A stretch of DNA of 64,000 nucleotides from Devosia soli (lineage in GTDB: Bacteria > Pseudomonadota > Alphaproteobacteria > Rhizobiales > Devosiaceae), in NCBI RefSeq assembly GCF_000970455.1, contig NZ_LAJG01000021.1:62001-126000 (forward strand), in the 5' to 3' direction. Shown here piece after piece: positions 8,371-15,871 of the stretch. Position numbers and translations under genes: made by a program. A model generated the notes under the pieces. It did not search any database and was not told the DNA's origin. It saw only the letters and a program-made list of their open reading frames with translations. Each line of letters opens with the position of its first letter. The first letter of the stretch is position 1.

Positions 8371-8394
8371 AAAGCCCCGGTTTCCCGGGGCTTT
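8371..8394 (+). terminator. Rho-independent terminator of the catabolic operon
   Basis: aaagccccgg-ttt-ccggggcttt-type hairpin six bases after the stop at 8365, with T residues after the stem. The flanking A and T runs would let it act on the convergent DUF2147 gene as well. Confidence 0.85.
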
Positions 8395-8417
8395 CTATTG
8401 TAACCTCAGAAAGGCTC

Positions 8418-8804
8418 TCACGAGACCTTGTTGTAGGTCAGGGTCTGGCAGAGGATGCCGCCCTGGCAACCGGTGATGGTCAGGGTGTTTTCGTCCTTGA
8501 CCTCGACGATTGCCTTGGCGTTGCCGCCATTAAGAGCAATCTGGCCTTCCCACTTGTTGGGAGCGGTCTGATCGGCCGAAACGACCTGCTGGTTCACAAA
8601 GGCGAGGTTCTCTTCGGTGCGGGAATTGCCCTGCACGTCATTGAGAACACCGCAAAGCTGGGTGCCGTCACCGCAGGTCGAAAATGTGAAGGTCGTACCC
8701 CACTTGTCTTTCCAGACGCCATCAGGCGAAGCAGCGTCTTGGGCAAAGGCCGGAGCGGCCAGGGCAGCGAGGGCAATAGAAGTGGCTACAAATGCCTTGA
8801 ACAT
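8418..8804 (-). CDS. DUF2147 family secreted protein
   Basis: A 128-aa exported protein. It has a typical signal peptide (FKAFVATSIALAALAAPAFA, cleavage before QDA) and a mature DUF2147-like domain with DGVWKDKWGTTFTFSTCG and LCGVLNDVQGN near its start. Four cysteines in the mature part (TCGDGTQLCG and GCQGGILCQ) could form disulfides in the periplasm. Start chosen at the second Met (8804), which has cggaga before it. DUF2147 has no established function. Alone, convergent with the catabolic operon. The 206 bases upstream show no gene and no clear promoter. Confidence 0.75.
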   Translation of the reverse strand: MFKAFVATSIALAALAAPAFAQDAASPDGVWKDKWGTTFTFSTCGDGTQLCGVLNDVQGNSRTEENLAFVNQQVVSADQTAPNKWEGQIALNGGNAKAIVEVKDENTLTITGCQGGILCQTLTYNKVS

Positions 8805-9010
8805 GGTAGTTCTCCGCAGAAAAATTACAGGCATGGCCGCGCCATGCCGGGTGGCTTTGGAAAGTTGTTATGCCAAGCAAACGTGGCAAGCTTCGGGTCG
8901 GTTGCAGCTTGCCCAAATTTGTGAACGGCTTAGCGCCGGCTCTCAAACAAGTGAACGAAGCTAATGCCCCGGGAGAGCTTAAAAAATCGCGGCGAATACC
9001 AGCGAAAATG

Positions 9011-10210
9011 TTAAGCCGTGCGCGAAAACGTCGCCGCGATTTCGATGTGGTTGGACCAGGCGAACTGATCGAACGCCATCAGGTTTGACACGGAAAAGCC
9101 ACCTTTGATGAGGCTCGCAGCGTCCCGCGCAAAGGTTTTTGGATCGCAGGCGACCATGACGACGCGCTTTAGTTTGGAGGCGACGATTTCCTTGACCTGG
9201 GCCTCGCATCCCGCCCGCGGCGGATCGAGCACGACGCAGTCGTAATCGAGCTCAAACCGCGTCAGCGGATCGCGAAACAGGTCGCGGGCCCGCACCGATA
9301 CGGCCTTGAGACCCTTGGCATGCCGCGCCGCCTTTTCGAGCGCCACGGTCGCCGGCTTGTCGCTGTCCGCGGCAAAAACGCTCGCCTTTTCGGCAAGCCG
9401 CAGGGCGAAGGGTCCGACGCCGCAGAAAAGATCGGCCACCGATTTGGCCTTGCCCACCGCCTCGATGACGTAATCGGCCAGAGCAGCCTCCGCCGCAGCC
9501 GTTGCCTGGAGAAAGCTGCCGACCGGCAGTTCGACGCTAGCGCGCCCCATGCTCACGCGCGGCGCCTGCGCGAGAAAAACCATTTCCTTGTGCAGCGCGA
9601 GCCGCGCCAGTCCAAGACTATTGGCAAGCGGCACCAGCCGGTCGGCGCGCACATCCTTGCTTTCGGGCCGCAACACAACGTCGATCCCAGTCTCGGTGGC
9701 GGTAAAGCCGATATCGCACGGCCCCACCACGACCCCGATCGCATGGGCAATGGCCGGCGCCCGCTTCAAGCCCGGCGCCAGTATGGGACACGCCGCAATA
9801 TCGAGAAGATCGTGGCTTCGCAGCCGCATATAGCCGGCGGCATCCCGCCGCGCATGGAGCGTTGCCCGGCGCCGGCCTTCGCCATGCGCCTCGACCATGC
9901 GCTCGACCTTTGCCTCGATGCCGAGATGCCGGAGCGGGGTTTCGACGAGCCCGATCTTGAAGGCGCGATAGATGTCGGGCCCCATATGCTGGAGCTGGCA
10001 GCCGCCACAGGCGCCGAAATAGGGACAGAACGGCTCGATGCGGTCGGGAGAAGCGGTCTCGACCGCCACGAGCCGGGCCCGCTCGGCCGTTTCCTCGACC
10101 GCGACCGTCTCGCCCGGCAGGGCAAAGGGCACGAAAATCTTGCGATCCCCGCTTTGGGCGATCCCTTCGCCCTTTTGGCCGAGACCGGTGATGGTAAGGC
10201 TTTCGCTCAT
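9011..10210 (-). CDS. Class I SAM-dependent RNA m5U methyltransferase (TrmA/RlmD-like)
   Basis: A 399-aa RNA (uracil-5-)methyltransferase. An N-terminal TRAM-like OB fold (ESLTITGLGQKGEGIAQSG) is followed by a cysteine cluster CPYFGACGGC (about residues 70-79) with a later Cys in AACPILAP, fitting a [4Fe-4S] site. The SAM-binding domain has DLFCGVGPFALRLAEKA and VLDPPRAGC, and VACDPKTFARD contains the catalytic cysteine (CNP in E. coli enzymes, CDP here). Whether the target is 23S rRNA or tRNA cannot be decided. It lies 54 bases downstream of the SDR gene on the same strand and may be co-transcribed with it. Confidence 0.85.
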   Translation of the reverse strand: MSESLTITGLGQKGEGIAQSGDRKIFVPFALPGETVAVEETAERARLVAVETASPDRIEPFCPYFGACGGCQLQHMGPDIYRAFKIGLVETPLRHLGIEAKVERMVEAHGEGRRRATLHARRDAAGYMRLRSHDLLDIAACPILAPGLKRAPAIAHAIGVVVGPCDIGFTATETGIDVVLRPESKDVRADRLVPLANSLGLARLALHKEMVFLAQAPRVSMGRASVELPVGSFLQATAAAEAALADYVIEAVGKAKSVADLFCGVGPFALRLAEKASVFAADSDKPATVALEKAARHAKGLKAVSVRARDLFRDPLTRFELDYDCVVLDPPRAGCEAQVKEIVASKLKRVVMVACDPKTFARDAASLIKGGFSVSNLMAFDQFAWSNHIEIAATFSRTA

Positions 10211-10264
10211 GACGCACCGCCGCTGCCAGCGGCGATTGGCTCATTGCCGCCCATGCGCGCTGTC

Positions 10265-11254
10265 TCAGGCAGCGACCGAACCCGTGTGGTCGTCGCGGTC
10301 GAACTGACCGTGCTTGCGGAAGCGCCACATATATTCGGGCAGCACCGTGTCCATCGAGGTCGGCTCGATGCCGAAGGCGGCGAAGGTACGCTTGTCCTTG
10401 ATCGCTTCGGGCGAAACGATGTTGTCCACGCCGAGCAGCTCGACCTGGTCCGCGGTGATCACGGGCGGGATCGGCAAGAGGCTCGAGGGCAGCGCGAAAA
10501 GCTTGGCAATGCCGGGAGGCAAGGGCAGCAGCGGGCGCTTGCGGCCGGTTTCGCGCAGGATGCGCTCCATCAATTGCTTATTGGTCTCGATATCCGGGCC
10601 GCCAAGCTCATAGACCTTGCCGGTCTTGACCTTGCCCTCAGCTGCCGCAACGATCGCCTCGGCCACATCGCCGACATGGACAGGCTGGAAGCGCGTATCG
10701 CCCGAAATCAGCGGCATCACCGGCAACATGCGGGCGAGCCCACCCATCTTGTTGAAGAACCCGTCGCCATGGCCGAACATCAGCGAGGGGCGCAGGATGA
10801 CGGCAGTCGGGAAGGCCTCGAGCACGTCCTGTTCGCCGGCAAGCTTGGTGCGCGCATAGTCGCTGACATCGGCTGCCTTATCGACACCAAGCGCTGACAC
10901 ATGAACAAGCGCACCGACGCCGGCGGCCTTAGCCGCGCGCGCGACAAGGGCTGCGCCTTCGTGATTGATGGTCGAAAAAGTCTGCTTGCCGCCTTCGGTG
11001 CCGATGGCCGCCAGATTGATGACGATGTCGGCGCCGGAAACGGCGCGATGGACCGAGGCCTCATTGCGCAGATTGGCCTGGATCGGCACGATTTGGCCGA
11101 CCCCGCCGAGCATGCGCGCTTCACCGGCAAGGTCGGGACGGCGCACCGCGATGCGCACGCGGTAGCCGGCCCGCGCCAGGGCCTGGGTGACATGCTTGCC
11201 CAGAAAGCCCGAGCCGCCAAAGACAGTGACGAGTTTTGGCGAAAAGCGATCCAT
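10265..11254 (-). CDS. NAD(P)-binding SDR protein, complex I NDUFA9-like
   Basis: A 329-aa atypical short-chain dehydrogenase. The Rossmann motif VTVFGGSGFLGKHV is at the N-terminus, VINLAAIG follows, and YARTKLAGEQ supplies the Tyr-x3-Lys pair. The sequence resembles the NDUFA9/39-kDa complex I subunit group that is widespread in alphaproteobacteria, often far from the nuo operon. Start chosen at the Met at 11254 with ggag eight bases before it; a TTG further upstream has no ribosome-binding site. Divergent from the GFA gene, sharing a 145-base control region. Role in respiration is by family resemblance only. Confidence 0.8.
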   Translation of the reverse strand: MDRFSPKLVTVFGGSGFLGKHVTQALARAGYRVRIAVRRPDLAGEARMLGGVGQIVPIQANLRNEASVHRAVSGADIVINLAAIGTEGGKQTFSTINHEGAALVARAAKAAGVGALVHVSALGVDKAADVSDYARTKLAGEQDVLEAFPTAVILRPSLMFGHGDGFFNKMGGLARMLPVMPLISGDTRFQPVHVGDVAEAIVAAAEGKVKTGKVYELGGPDIETNKQLMERILRETGRKRPLLPLPPGIAKLFALPSSLLPIPPVITADQVELLGVDNIVSPEAIKDKRTFAAFGIEPTSMDTVLPEYMWRFRKHGQFDRDDHTGSVAA

Positions 11255-11399
11255 GTCGAGGGCTCCGGCAAGGCGAGAGGTCAAGAGTTTGGAATGCTTC
11301 TATCCCAGCCGAGCCGCCGCTGTCGAGGGCATGATGCGCAGCGGACACCTTGACTCACCCCTCGATTTGTTCTTGTTTCGTTCGACAAGGAGAACCATC

Positions 11400-11762
11400 A
11401 TGGCTGAAAAGCGTGCTCATCATGGGCAGTGTCATTGCGGCGCCGTCCGCTTCACCGCAAATACCGATCTCGCCAATCTGGGGGATTGCAACTGTTCGCG
11501 CTGCCGGCGTCTGGGCTGGGTCATGCAGTCCATTCCCGAGGCCGATTTCGTGCTCGAAGCCGGCGCCGACCAGCTGACGACCTATCGGTTCAATACCGAG
11601 ATGATCGATCATCTCTTTTGCAAGACCTGCGGCATCGAGAGCTTTGCCCGCGGCAGCGATGGCAAGGGCAACACCATGTATATGATCAACGTCAATTGCC
11701 TCGATACACCACCCAGGATCGACCGCGACGCCATCAAGCATTGGGATGGGGCAAACTTCTAA
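11400..11762 (+). CDS. GFA family zinc protein
   Basis: A 120-aa protein of the glutathione-dependent formaldehyde-activating (GFA/CENP-V) fold. Zinc ligands are visible as CHCGAV, CNCSRC and CKTCG, the usual three clusters for two zinc ions. The ATG at 11400 is preceded by aaggagaacc. Despite the family name most members have no proven formaldehyde activity. Transcribed alone just upstream of tRNA-Leu; no terminator separates them clearly, so read-through into the tRNA is possible. Confidence 0.85.
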   Translation: MAEKRAHHGQCHCGAVRFTANTDLANLGDCNCSRCRRLGWVMQSIPEADFVLEAGADQLTTYRFNTEMIDHLFCKTCGIESFARGSDGKGNTMYMINVNCLDTPPRIDRDAIKHWDGANF

Positions 11763-11818
11763 AATCCCGCATAAGCCCGTTGACTTTAATAGGTCTGGGC
11801 CCTAGTTACTCGCCCGTC

Positions 11819-11903
11819 GCCCAGATGGCGGAATTGGTAGACGCGCACGGTTCAGGTCCGTGTGCCGCAAGGCGTGAAGGTTCGAGTCCTTTTCTGGGCA
11901 CCA
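11819..11903 (+). tRNA. tRNA-Leu (anticodon CAG)
   Basis: Acceptor stem GCCCAGA pairs with TCTGGGC. A long variable arm (tgccgcaaggcgtga) marks a class II tRNA, the anticodon loop is TTCAGGT between cacgg and ccgtg, the T loop is GGTTCGAGTCC, and CCA is encoded at 11901-11903. It reads CUG, the dominant Leu codon in a GC-rich genome. Confidence 0.97.
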
Positions 11904-11910
11904 ATTTTGC

Positions 11911-11945
11911 AAAAAAGCCCCGTGACTTCGGTCCGGGGCTTTTTT
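11911..11945 (+). terminator. Terminator after tRNA-Leu
   Basis: aaaaaagccccg ... cggggcttttt hairpin eight bases after the tRNA, with a T run. Confidence 0.85.
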
Positions 11946-12008
11946 GATTTCCGGCCGTTCTTTCCATATGCGCACGTTCACATCTTGCTGCGTCAAACCG
12001 TCCTCTCC

Positions 12009-12034
12009 GGAACTATCCCTTGATGTTGCGGGTT
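12009..12034 (+). promoter_or_regulatory. Putative sigma-EcfG (general stress) promoter of csbD
   Basis: GGAAC (12009-12013), 17 bases, then GGTT (12031-12034). This fits the GGAAC-N16/17-(c)GTT promoter of alphaproteobacterial general stress sigma factors EcfG. The csbD start is 32 bases downstream. CsbD proteins are typical members of general stress regulons. The same layout occurs at 62397-62422. Confidence 0.6.
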
Positions 12035-12065
12035 ACCCTGTCACACCAAGACAAGGAGATCCGAA

Positions 12066-12272
12066 ATGGACTGGAACCGCGTTGAAGGTAACTGGAAGCA
12101 GGTCTCGGGCAAGGTCAAGGAACAGTGGGGCAAGCTCACTGACGATGATCTGACCCAGATCAATGGCAAGCGCGAACAGCTCGAAGGCAAGATCCAGGAG
12201 CGCTACGGCAAGGCCAAGGACGATGTCCGCAAGGACGTTGACACCTGGTACGACCGTCAGACCTGGAACTGA
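12066..12272 (+). CDS. CsbD family stress protein
   Basis: A 68-aa hydrophilic, helix-forming protein with the CsbD signature: MDWNRVEGNWKQVSGKVKEQ, WGKLTDDDL and INGKREQLEGKIQERYG. Full length for the family. The start has aaggagatccga before it. The family is induced by general stress in many bacteria but has no known biochemical activity. An EcfG-like promoter precedes it and a strong terminator follows, so it is a one-gene unit. Confidence 0.92.
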   Translation: MDWNRVEGNWKQVSGKVKEQWGKLTDDDLTQINGKREQLEGKIQERYGKAKDDVRKDVDTWYDRQTWN

Positions 12273-12297
12273 TTACTTCGTTCCTGACGTTTGCACG

Positions 12298-12326
12298 AAA
12301 GACCCCGGCTTGCCGGGGTTTTTTTG
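12298..12326 (+). terminator. Terminator after csbD
   Basis: gaccccggc-ttgccggggt stem followed by seven T residues, 25 bases after the csbD stop. Confidence 0.9.
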
Positions 12327-12397
12327 TGTTTTGGGCTTTTGGAATGGGGGCTGATGAGCGGTGAAGGCGCAACATTGCCAAGGCGTCCTTGGAACGC

Positions 12398-14029
12398 CTA
12401 TTCGGGCATGCGGCGCCGTCCGCGCCGCGAGGCCACGAATCCGATCAGGATGCCAGCGATAATGGCGATCGCCAGCGGATAGTGCCGCAGTTGTGCAAAG
12501 ATGGTCGGCGGAAGCCGCTGGTCGGGGCGTACATCGAGCGCCGCCATTTGCCCCGGCGCCAGCTGGGCCGTGATGCGGCCGAGGGGGTCGGTGGCAAAAG
12601 TCAGCCCGGTATTGGCTGCGCGCAACACGCTCATCCCCTCTTCCACCGCGCGCAGCCGGACATGATGCGCATGCTGGGCCGGGCCGATCGAGCCGTCGAA
12701 CCAGGCATCGTTGGTGATATTGAGGATGAACTGGGCGTTCTGCACGTCGCCGAGATCGCCGGAAAAAATCGCTTCATAGCAGATCACGGCCAGCATGGCC
12801 GGGGTGCCCGGCAGCGCCATCAGCCGCCGGCGTTCGTCGCCATGCGACCACCCCGCCGAGCCCGGTACGAACTGCTTTATCCCAAGACGAGAAAAGAAGT
12901 CTTGGAAGGGGAGGAACTCGCCGAACGGCACGAGATGCGATTTGTCATAGCTGGCGATGATCTCGCCATTGGTGTTGATCGCCACCAGCGAATTATAGGG
13001 CGCACCCTGCGGCACTTCCCCATCGAGCCCGAACATCTGCCGCGGCACGCCGGCCAGCAGGGTCGTGTTTTCAGGCAGCATGCGCGCGATCCGCGCCAGG
13101 GCATCGGGATAGGTTTCAAGAAAGAACGGCACGCTCGATTCGGGCCAGACGAGATGGGTAATATCCCCAAGCCCCTGGTCGGCGGGGTCCATGCGCATAT
13201 CCGACAGCATCAACAGCCGGTCGATCAAGGCGACCGGATCGACATTGCCGAAATCGGCATGCTCGTAGACCATGGGCTGCACCAGACGGAATGCCACGTC
13301 CTGCCGCTCGGTCGCCGCCGTCCCGGCCAGCCGGTTCCAGCCATAGGCCAATTGCCCGGCGATGACGGCCATGGCGACAAAAAAGGGAAAGAGCCGCCGG
13401 CTCATCGGCCGATCGTCCGCCGGCCAGATAAGGGCGGGCGTCATGGCGAGCAGCGGCGCGAGGAAAGTCAGCCCATAGACTCCGATGACCGAGGCAAGCT
13501 GCATCATTTCTTCGGTGCCGGTCAGCGAATAGCCCAGAAGATCGAACGGAAAGCCGGAGAGCACATGGCCACGCAGAAATTCGGCCAGGGCCAGGAAGGA
13601 GGACAGCGTGACGATCCGCGCCGCGCCATGGCTCCAGAAGAGATGGGCGAAGGCGCTCGCAAAACCCCAGAAGATCGCGATCAGCGCCGCAAGCGCCGCG
13701 ATCGCAAGGGGCATGGCGCCGAGCACCCAGCCGCCATCGACGAAAAACGCAGCCCCGAGCCAATGGAAGGCCACAAGGAAATAGCCCCAGCCAAAGGCAA
13801 AGCCGATGGTGAAGGCGGGCCCGAAAATTCGGCGCCACCAGGCGCGGCGCCGCTCGGCGCCATCAAGCGCCCAGACCCAGACCGGCATGGCGAAAAACAA
13901 CGCGGGCAGGATGAAAAACGGCGGCACGGACAACCCGGCCACGGCCCCCGCCCCGGCCAGCAGGCAAAAGCGTCGCCAGCCTTGGCTGAGCATGGTGGTC
14001 TGGGCCAGCCAGGTGACGGGCTGGATCAT
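12398..14029 (-). CDS. lnt: Apolipoprotein N-acyltransferase
   Basis: A 543-aa inner-membrane enzyme that adds the third acyl chain to lipoproteins. The N-terminal part is several membrane helices (about residues 15-230), then a nitrilase-like periplasmic domain with the Glu-Lys-Cys triad: Glu in VWPESS, Lys in YDKSHLVPFGEF and Cys in VICYEAIF; a last membrane helix (YPLAIAIIAGILIGF) ends the protein. Full length. The ATG at 14029 has no strong ribosome-binding site and a second Met 12 codons on is possible. In many relatives lnt sits next to corC and metK; here it is alone, divergent from tsaB. Confidence 0.93.
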   Translation of the reverse strand: MIQPVTWLAQTTMLSQGWRRFCLLAGAGAVAGLSVPPFFILPALFFAMPVWVWALDGAERRRAWWRRIFGPAFTIGFAFGWGYFLVAFHWLGAAFFVDGGWVLGAMPLAIAALAALIAIFWGFASAFAHLFWSHGAARIVTLSSFLALAEFLRGHVLSGFPFDLLGYSLTGTEEMMQLASVIGVYGLTFLAPLLAMTPALIWPADDRPMSRRLFPFFVAMAVIAGQLAYGWNRLAGTAATERQDVAFRLVQPMVYEHADFGNVDPVALIDRLLMLSDMRMDPADQGLGDITHLVWPESSVPFFLETYPDALARIARMLPENTTLLAGVPRQMFGLDGEVPQGAPYNSLVAINTNGEIIASYDKSHLVPFGEFLPFQDFFSRLGIKQFVPGSAGWSHGDERRRLMALPGTPAMLAVICYEAIFSGDLGDVQNAQFILNITNDAWFDGSIGPAQHAHHVRLRAVEEGMSVLRAANTGLTFATDPLGRITAQLAPGQMAALDVRPDQRLPPTIFAQLRHYPLAIAIIAGILIGFVASRRGRRRMPE

Positions 14030-14062
14030 TTTTGGGGTACAAACGAATCACGGCACATGGCC

Positions 14063-14243
14063 GGCAAGGTCGCCCCCAGGCGGTGGAGCGTCAAGGCAGT
14101 GGACTCGGTGGGTGCGGAGGGCTAGGAGAGCGCCAAATGCCGGCACGATCACCGCGCCCCCTACTCCCTCGTGCGAGAAGGTGCCCAAAGGGCGGACGAG
14201 AGGTATTGAGCCGGCCGCAGGCAAGATCGCCGCGGTGGAGCGT
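14063..14243. repeat. Imperfect direct repeat plus rhizobial-type palindrome in lnt-tsaB gap
   Basis: The 265-base gap between lnt and tsaB holds no convincing gene. ggcaaggtcgcc...cggtggagcgt (14063-14091) recurs as ggcaagatcgccgcggtggagcgt (14220-14243). Between them, about 14157-14203, lie two small hairpins (ctcgtgcgag, gcccaaagggc) in an order that recalls a common rhizobial intergenic repeat. This could be a decayed insertion of such an element. Confidence 0.4.
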
Positions 14244-14294
14244 TTTCAGGAAGGCCATGAGGGCTTGCCCGACTGGCATAACAAGAGGCCCCAA

Positions 14295-14897
14295 ATGCCC
14301 GTCACCCTCGCCATAGACACCGCCGCCCCCCGCCTGCAGCTGGCCCTCCTCCGCGCCGATGGCCACGTGGATGTGAGCGTCGACGACATCGCTACCGGTC
14401 ACGCCGAAATTCTCTTTGACCGCATGGCCGCGCTTCTTGACCGCAACGCCCTGACCCATGCCGATGTCGCACGCATTGCCGTTACCACCGGCCCTGGTTC
14501 ATTTACCGGGCTGCGCATCGGCCTTTCGGCGGCGCGCGGACTTGGTCTTGCGCGCAAGCTGCCGGTGCTCGGCATTCCGAGCCTCCTCGCCCTTTCCCTC
14601 AGCATGCCCTCCGGCCCCGTTATCGTGCTCCTCGATGCCCGCCGCGGCGAAGCTTACTTTCAGGCTTTTTCGGCTCCCGGCATTTCCGAAACCGAACCCA
14701 GGCTCTTGCCCATCGAGCAAGCGCGCGCCCACGTCACCCCCGGTACCGCGCTGATCGAATCCCCCTTCGTCGACCCCGCCGCCATGGTCCGCTTCGCGGC
14801 CGGCGCTGACCCCGCGCTTTATCCCCCGCATGCCGCCTATATCCGCGACGCCGATGCCAAGCCGCAGGATGCGTCCCGCGTGCCGAGGCGCATCTGA
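14295..14897 (+). CDS. tsaB: tRNA threonylcarbamoyladenosine biosynthesis protein TsaB
   Basis: A 200-aa partner of TsaD in making t6A37 on ANN-decoding tRNAs. The ASKHA-like N-terminus reads TLAIDTAAPRLQLALL, and the signature GPGSFTGLRIGLSAARGL is intact (about residues 63-80). A little shorter than the usual 210-240 aa, with a reduced C-terminal lobe. ATG 14295 has aagagg before it; longer forms in the same frame would cover non-conserved upstream sequence. The stop overlaps rimI by one base, a common coupling. Confidence 0.9.
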   Translation: MPVTLAIDTAAPRLQLALLRADGHVDVSVDDIATGHAEILFDRMAALLDRNALTHADVARIAVTTGPGSFTGLRIGLSAARGLGLARKLPVLGIPSLLALSLSMPSGPVIVLLDARRGEAYFQAFSAPGISETEPRLLPIEQARAHVTPGTALIESPFVDPAAMVRFAAGADPALYPPHAAYIRDADAKPQDASRVPRRI

Positions 14898-15376
14898 TGG
14901 ACAAGCTCTGGATGGCCCCGCAGGGCCTGCATATCGAACCAGCCGAAAACGGTGATGCGCCGCGGCTTGCCCAAATCCATGACCAGGGCTTTTTCCGCGG
15001 TTGGCCGGCAGCCGATTTCGTTGCTTTCCTCGAAGATCGCATGACCCCGATCTATGTCGCTTGTGATGCCAAGCGGCGCATTGCCGGCTTTGCCGTCATT
15101 CGCCTCGTGGCCGATGAAAGCGAGCTCCTCACCATTGCCGTCGACCCCAAGTGGCGCGGCAAGGGAGTTGGTCGGGCCCTGCTCGATGCCGTCTTTGCCG
15201 ATCTCATGCTGTCGCCGGCCAAAAAGATGTTTCTCGAGGTCGACGAGCAAAACAGCCCCGCCGTGCGCCTTTATAAAAAGCTCGGCTTTGCCACCATTTC
15301 TGCGCGAAAAGGCTATTATCCCCGACCCGATGGCAGCGCCGCCACCGCGCTTGTCATGGCGCGCGATCTTGGTTAA
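14897..15376 (+). CDS. rimI: Ribosomal-protein-alanine N-acetyltransferase-like GNAT
   Basis: A 159-aa GNAT acetyltransferase. ESELLTIAVDPKWRGKGVGRALLDA contains the R-x2-G-x-G acetyl-CoA loop, and the conserved Asn/Tyr region is NSPAVRLYKKLGF. Its start overlaps the tsaB stop (TGATG), matching the widespread tsaB-rimI pair. RimI acetylates ribosomal protein S18 in E. coli; that target is inferred from orthology and context. Confidence 0.85.
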   Translation: MDKLWMAPQGLHIEPAENGDAPRLAQIHDQGFFRGWPAADFVAFLEDRMTPIYVACDAKRRIAGFAVIRLVADESELLTIAVDPKWRGKGVGRALLDAVFADLMLSPAKKMFLEVDEQNSPAVRLYKKLGFATISARKGYYPRPDGSAATALVMARDLG

Positions 15377-15415
15377 CCGAAGCGATCCCTCAAGGCCCAG
15401 GCAAGGAGACGAGAC

Positions 15416-15871
15416 TTGACCAAGGCACAGTCCGAACCGACCCTGGAAGAATCCTGCGTCCTGCGCGGCATGCGCATGACCGACCAACGCCGCGTCATCG
15501 CGCGCGTGATCGAGGAAAGCTCCGATCACCCCGATGTCGAAGAGCTTTATCGCCGCGCCGCCACGATCGATCCGCGCATTTCGCTTTCGACCGTCTACCG
15601 CACCGTAAACCTTTTCGAAGAAGCGGGGCTCATCACCAAGCACGATTTCAAGGATGGGCGCGCGCGCTTCGAACTCATCCCGGATGAGCATCACGATCAC
15701 CTCATCGATATCCGCTCGGGCAAGGTGATCGAATTCCGCAACGAGGAAATCGAGGCCATCCAGGAGGTGATCGCCAAACGCCTCGGCTACCGGCTGGTCG
15801 ATCATCGTCTCGAACTCTATGCCGTGCCTCTCCTCGACAAGGCGGCCAGCAAGGAACCGTCCGGCAAATGA
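15416..15871 (+). CDS. fur: Fur family metalloregulator (Fur/Mur-like)
   Basis: A 151-aa Fur-family repressor. Winged helix: MRMTDQRRVIARVIEES, HPDVEELYRRA and STVYRTVNLFEEAGLI. Dimer and metal region: ELIPDEHHDHLID followed by SGKVIEF. The cysteine pair that normally lies between HHDHL and GKVIEF is absent (IDIRS here), as in the rhizobial Fur/Mur branch, which often responds to manganese. The start is TTG at 15416 with aaggaga eight bases before it. The last four bases overlap plsC (ATGA). It may control iron or manganese genes elsewhere; no clear Fur box was recognised here. Confidence 0.88.
   Translation: MTKAQSEPTLEESCVLRGMRMTDQRRVIARVIEESSDHPDVEELYRRAATIDPRISLSTVYRTVNLFEEAGLITKHDFKDGRARFELIPDEHHDHLIDIRSGKVIEFRNEEIEAIQEVIAKRLGYRLVDHRLELYAVPLLDKAASKEPSGK

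Noticed and set aside
12389..14125. Open frame of 578 codons on the + strand opposite lnt
   Set aside because: The lnt catalytic triad and membrane helices are on the minus strand; the + product is low-complexity and Arg/Gly/Pro-rich.
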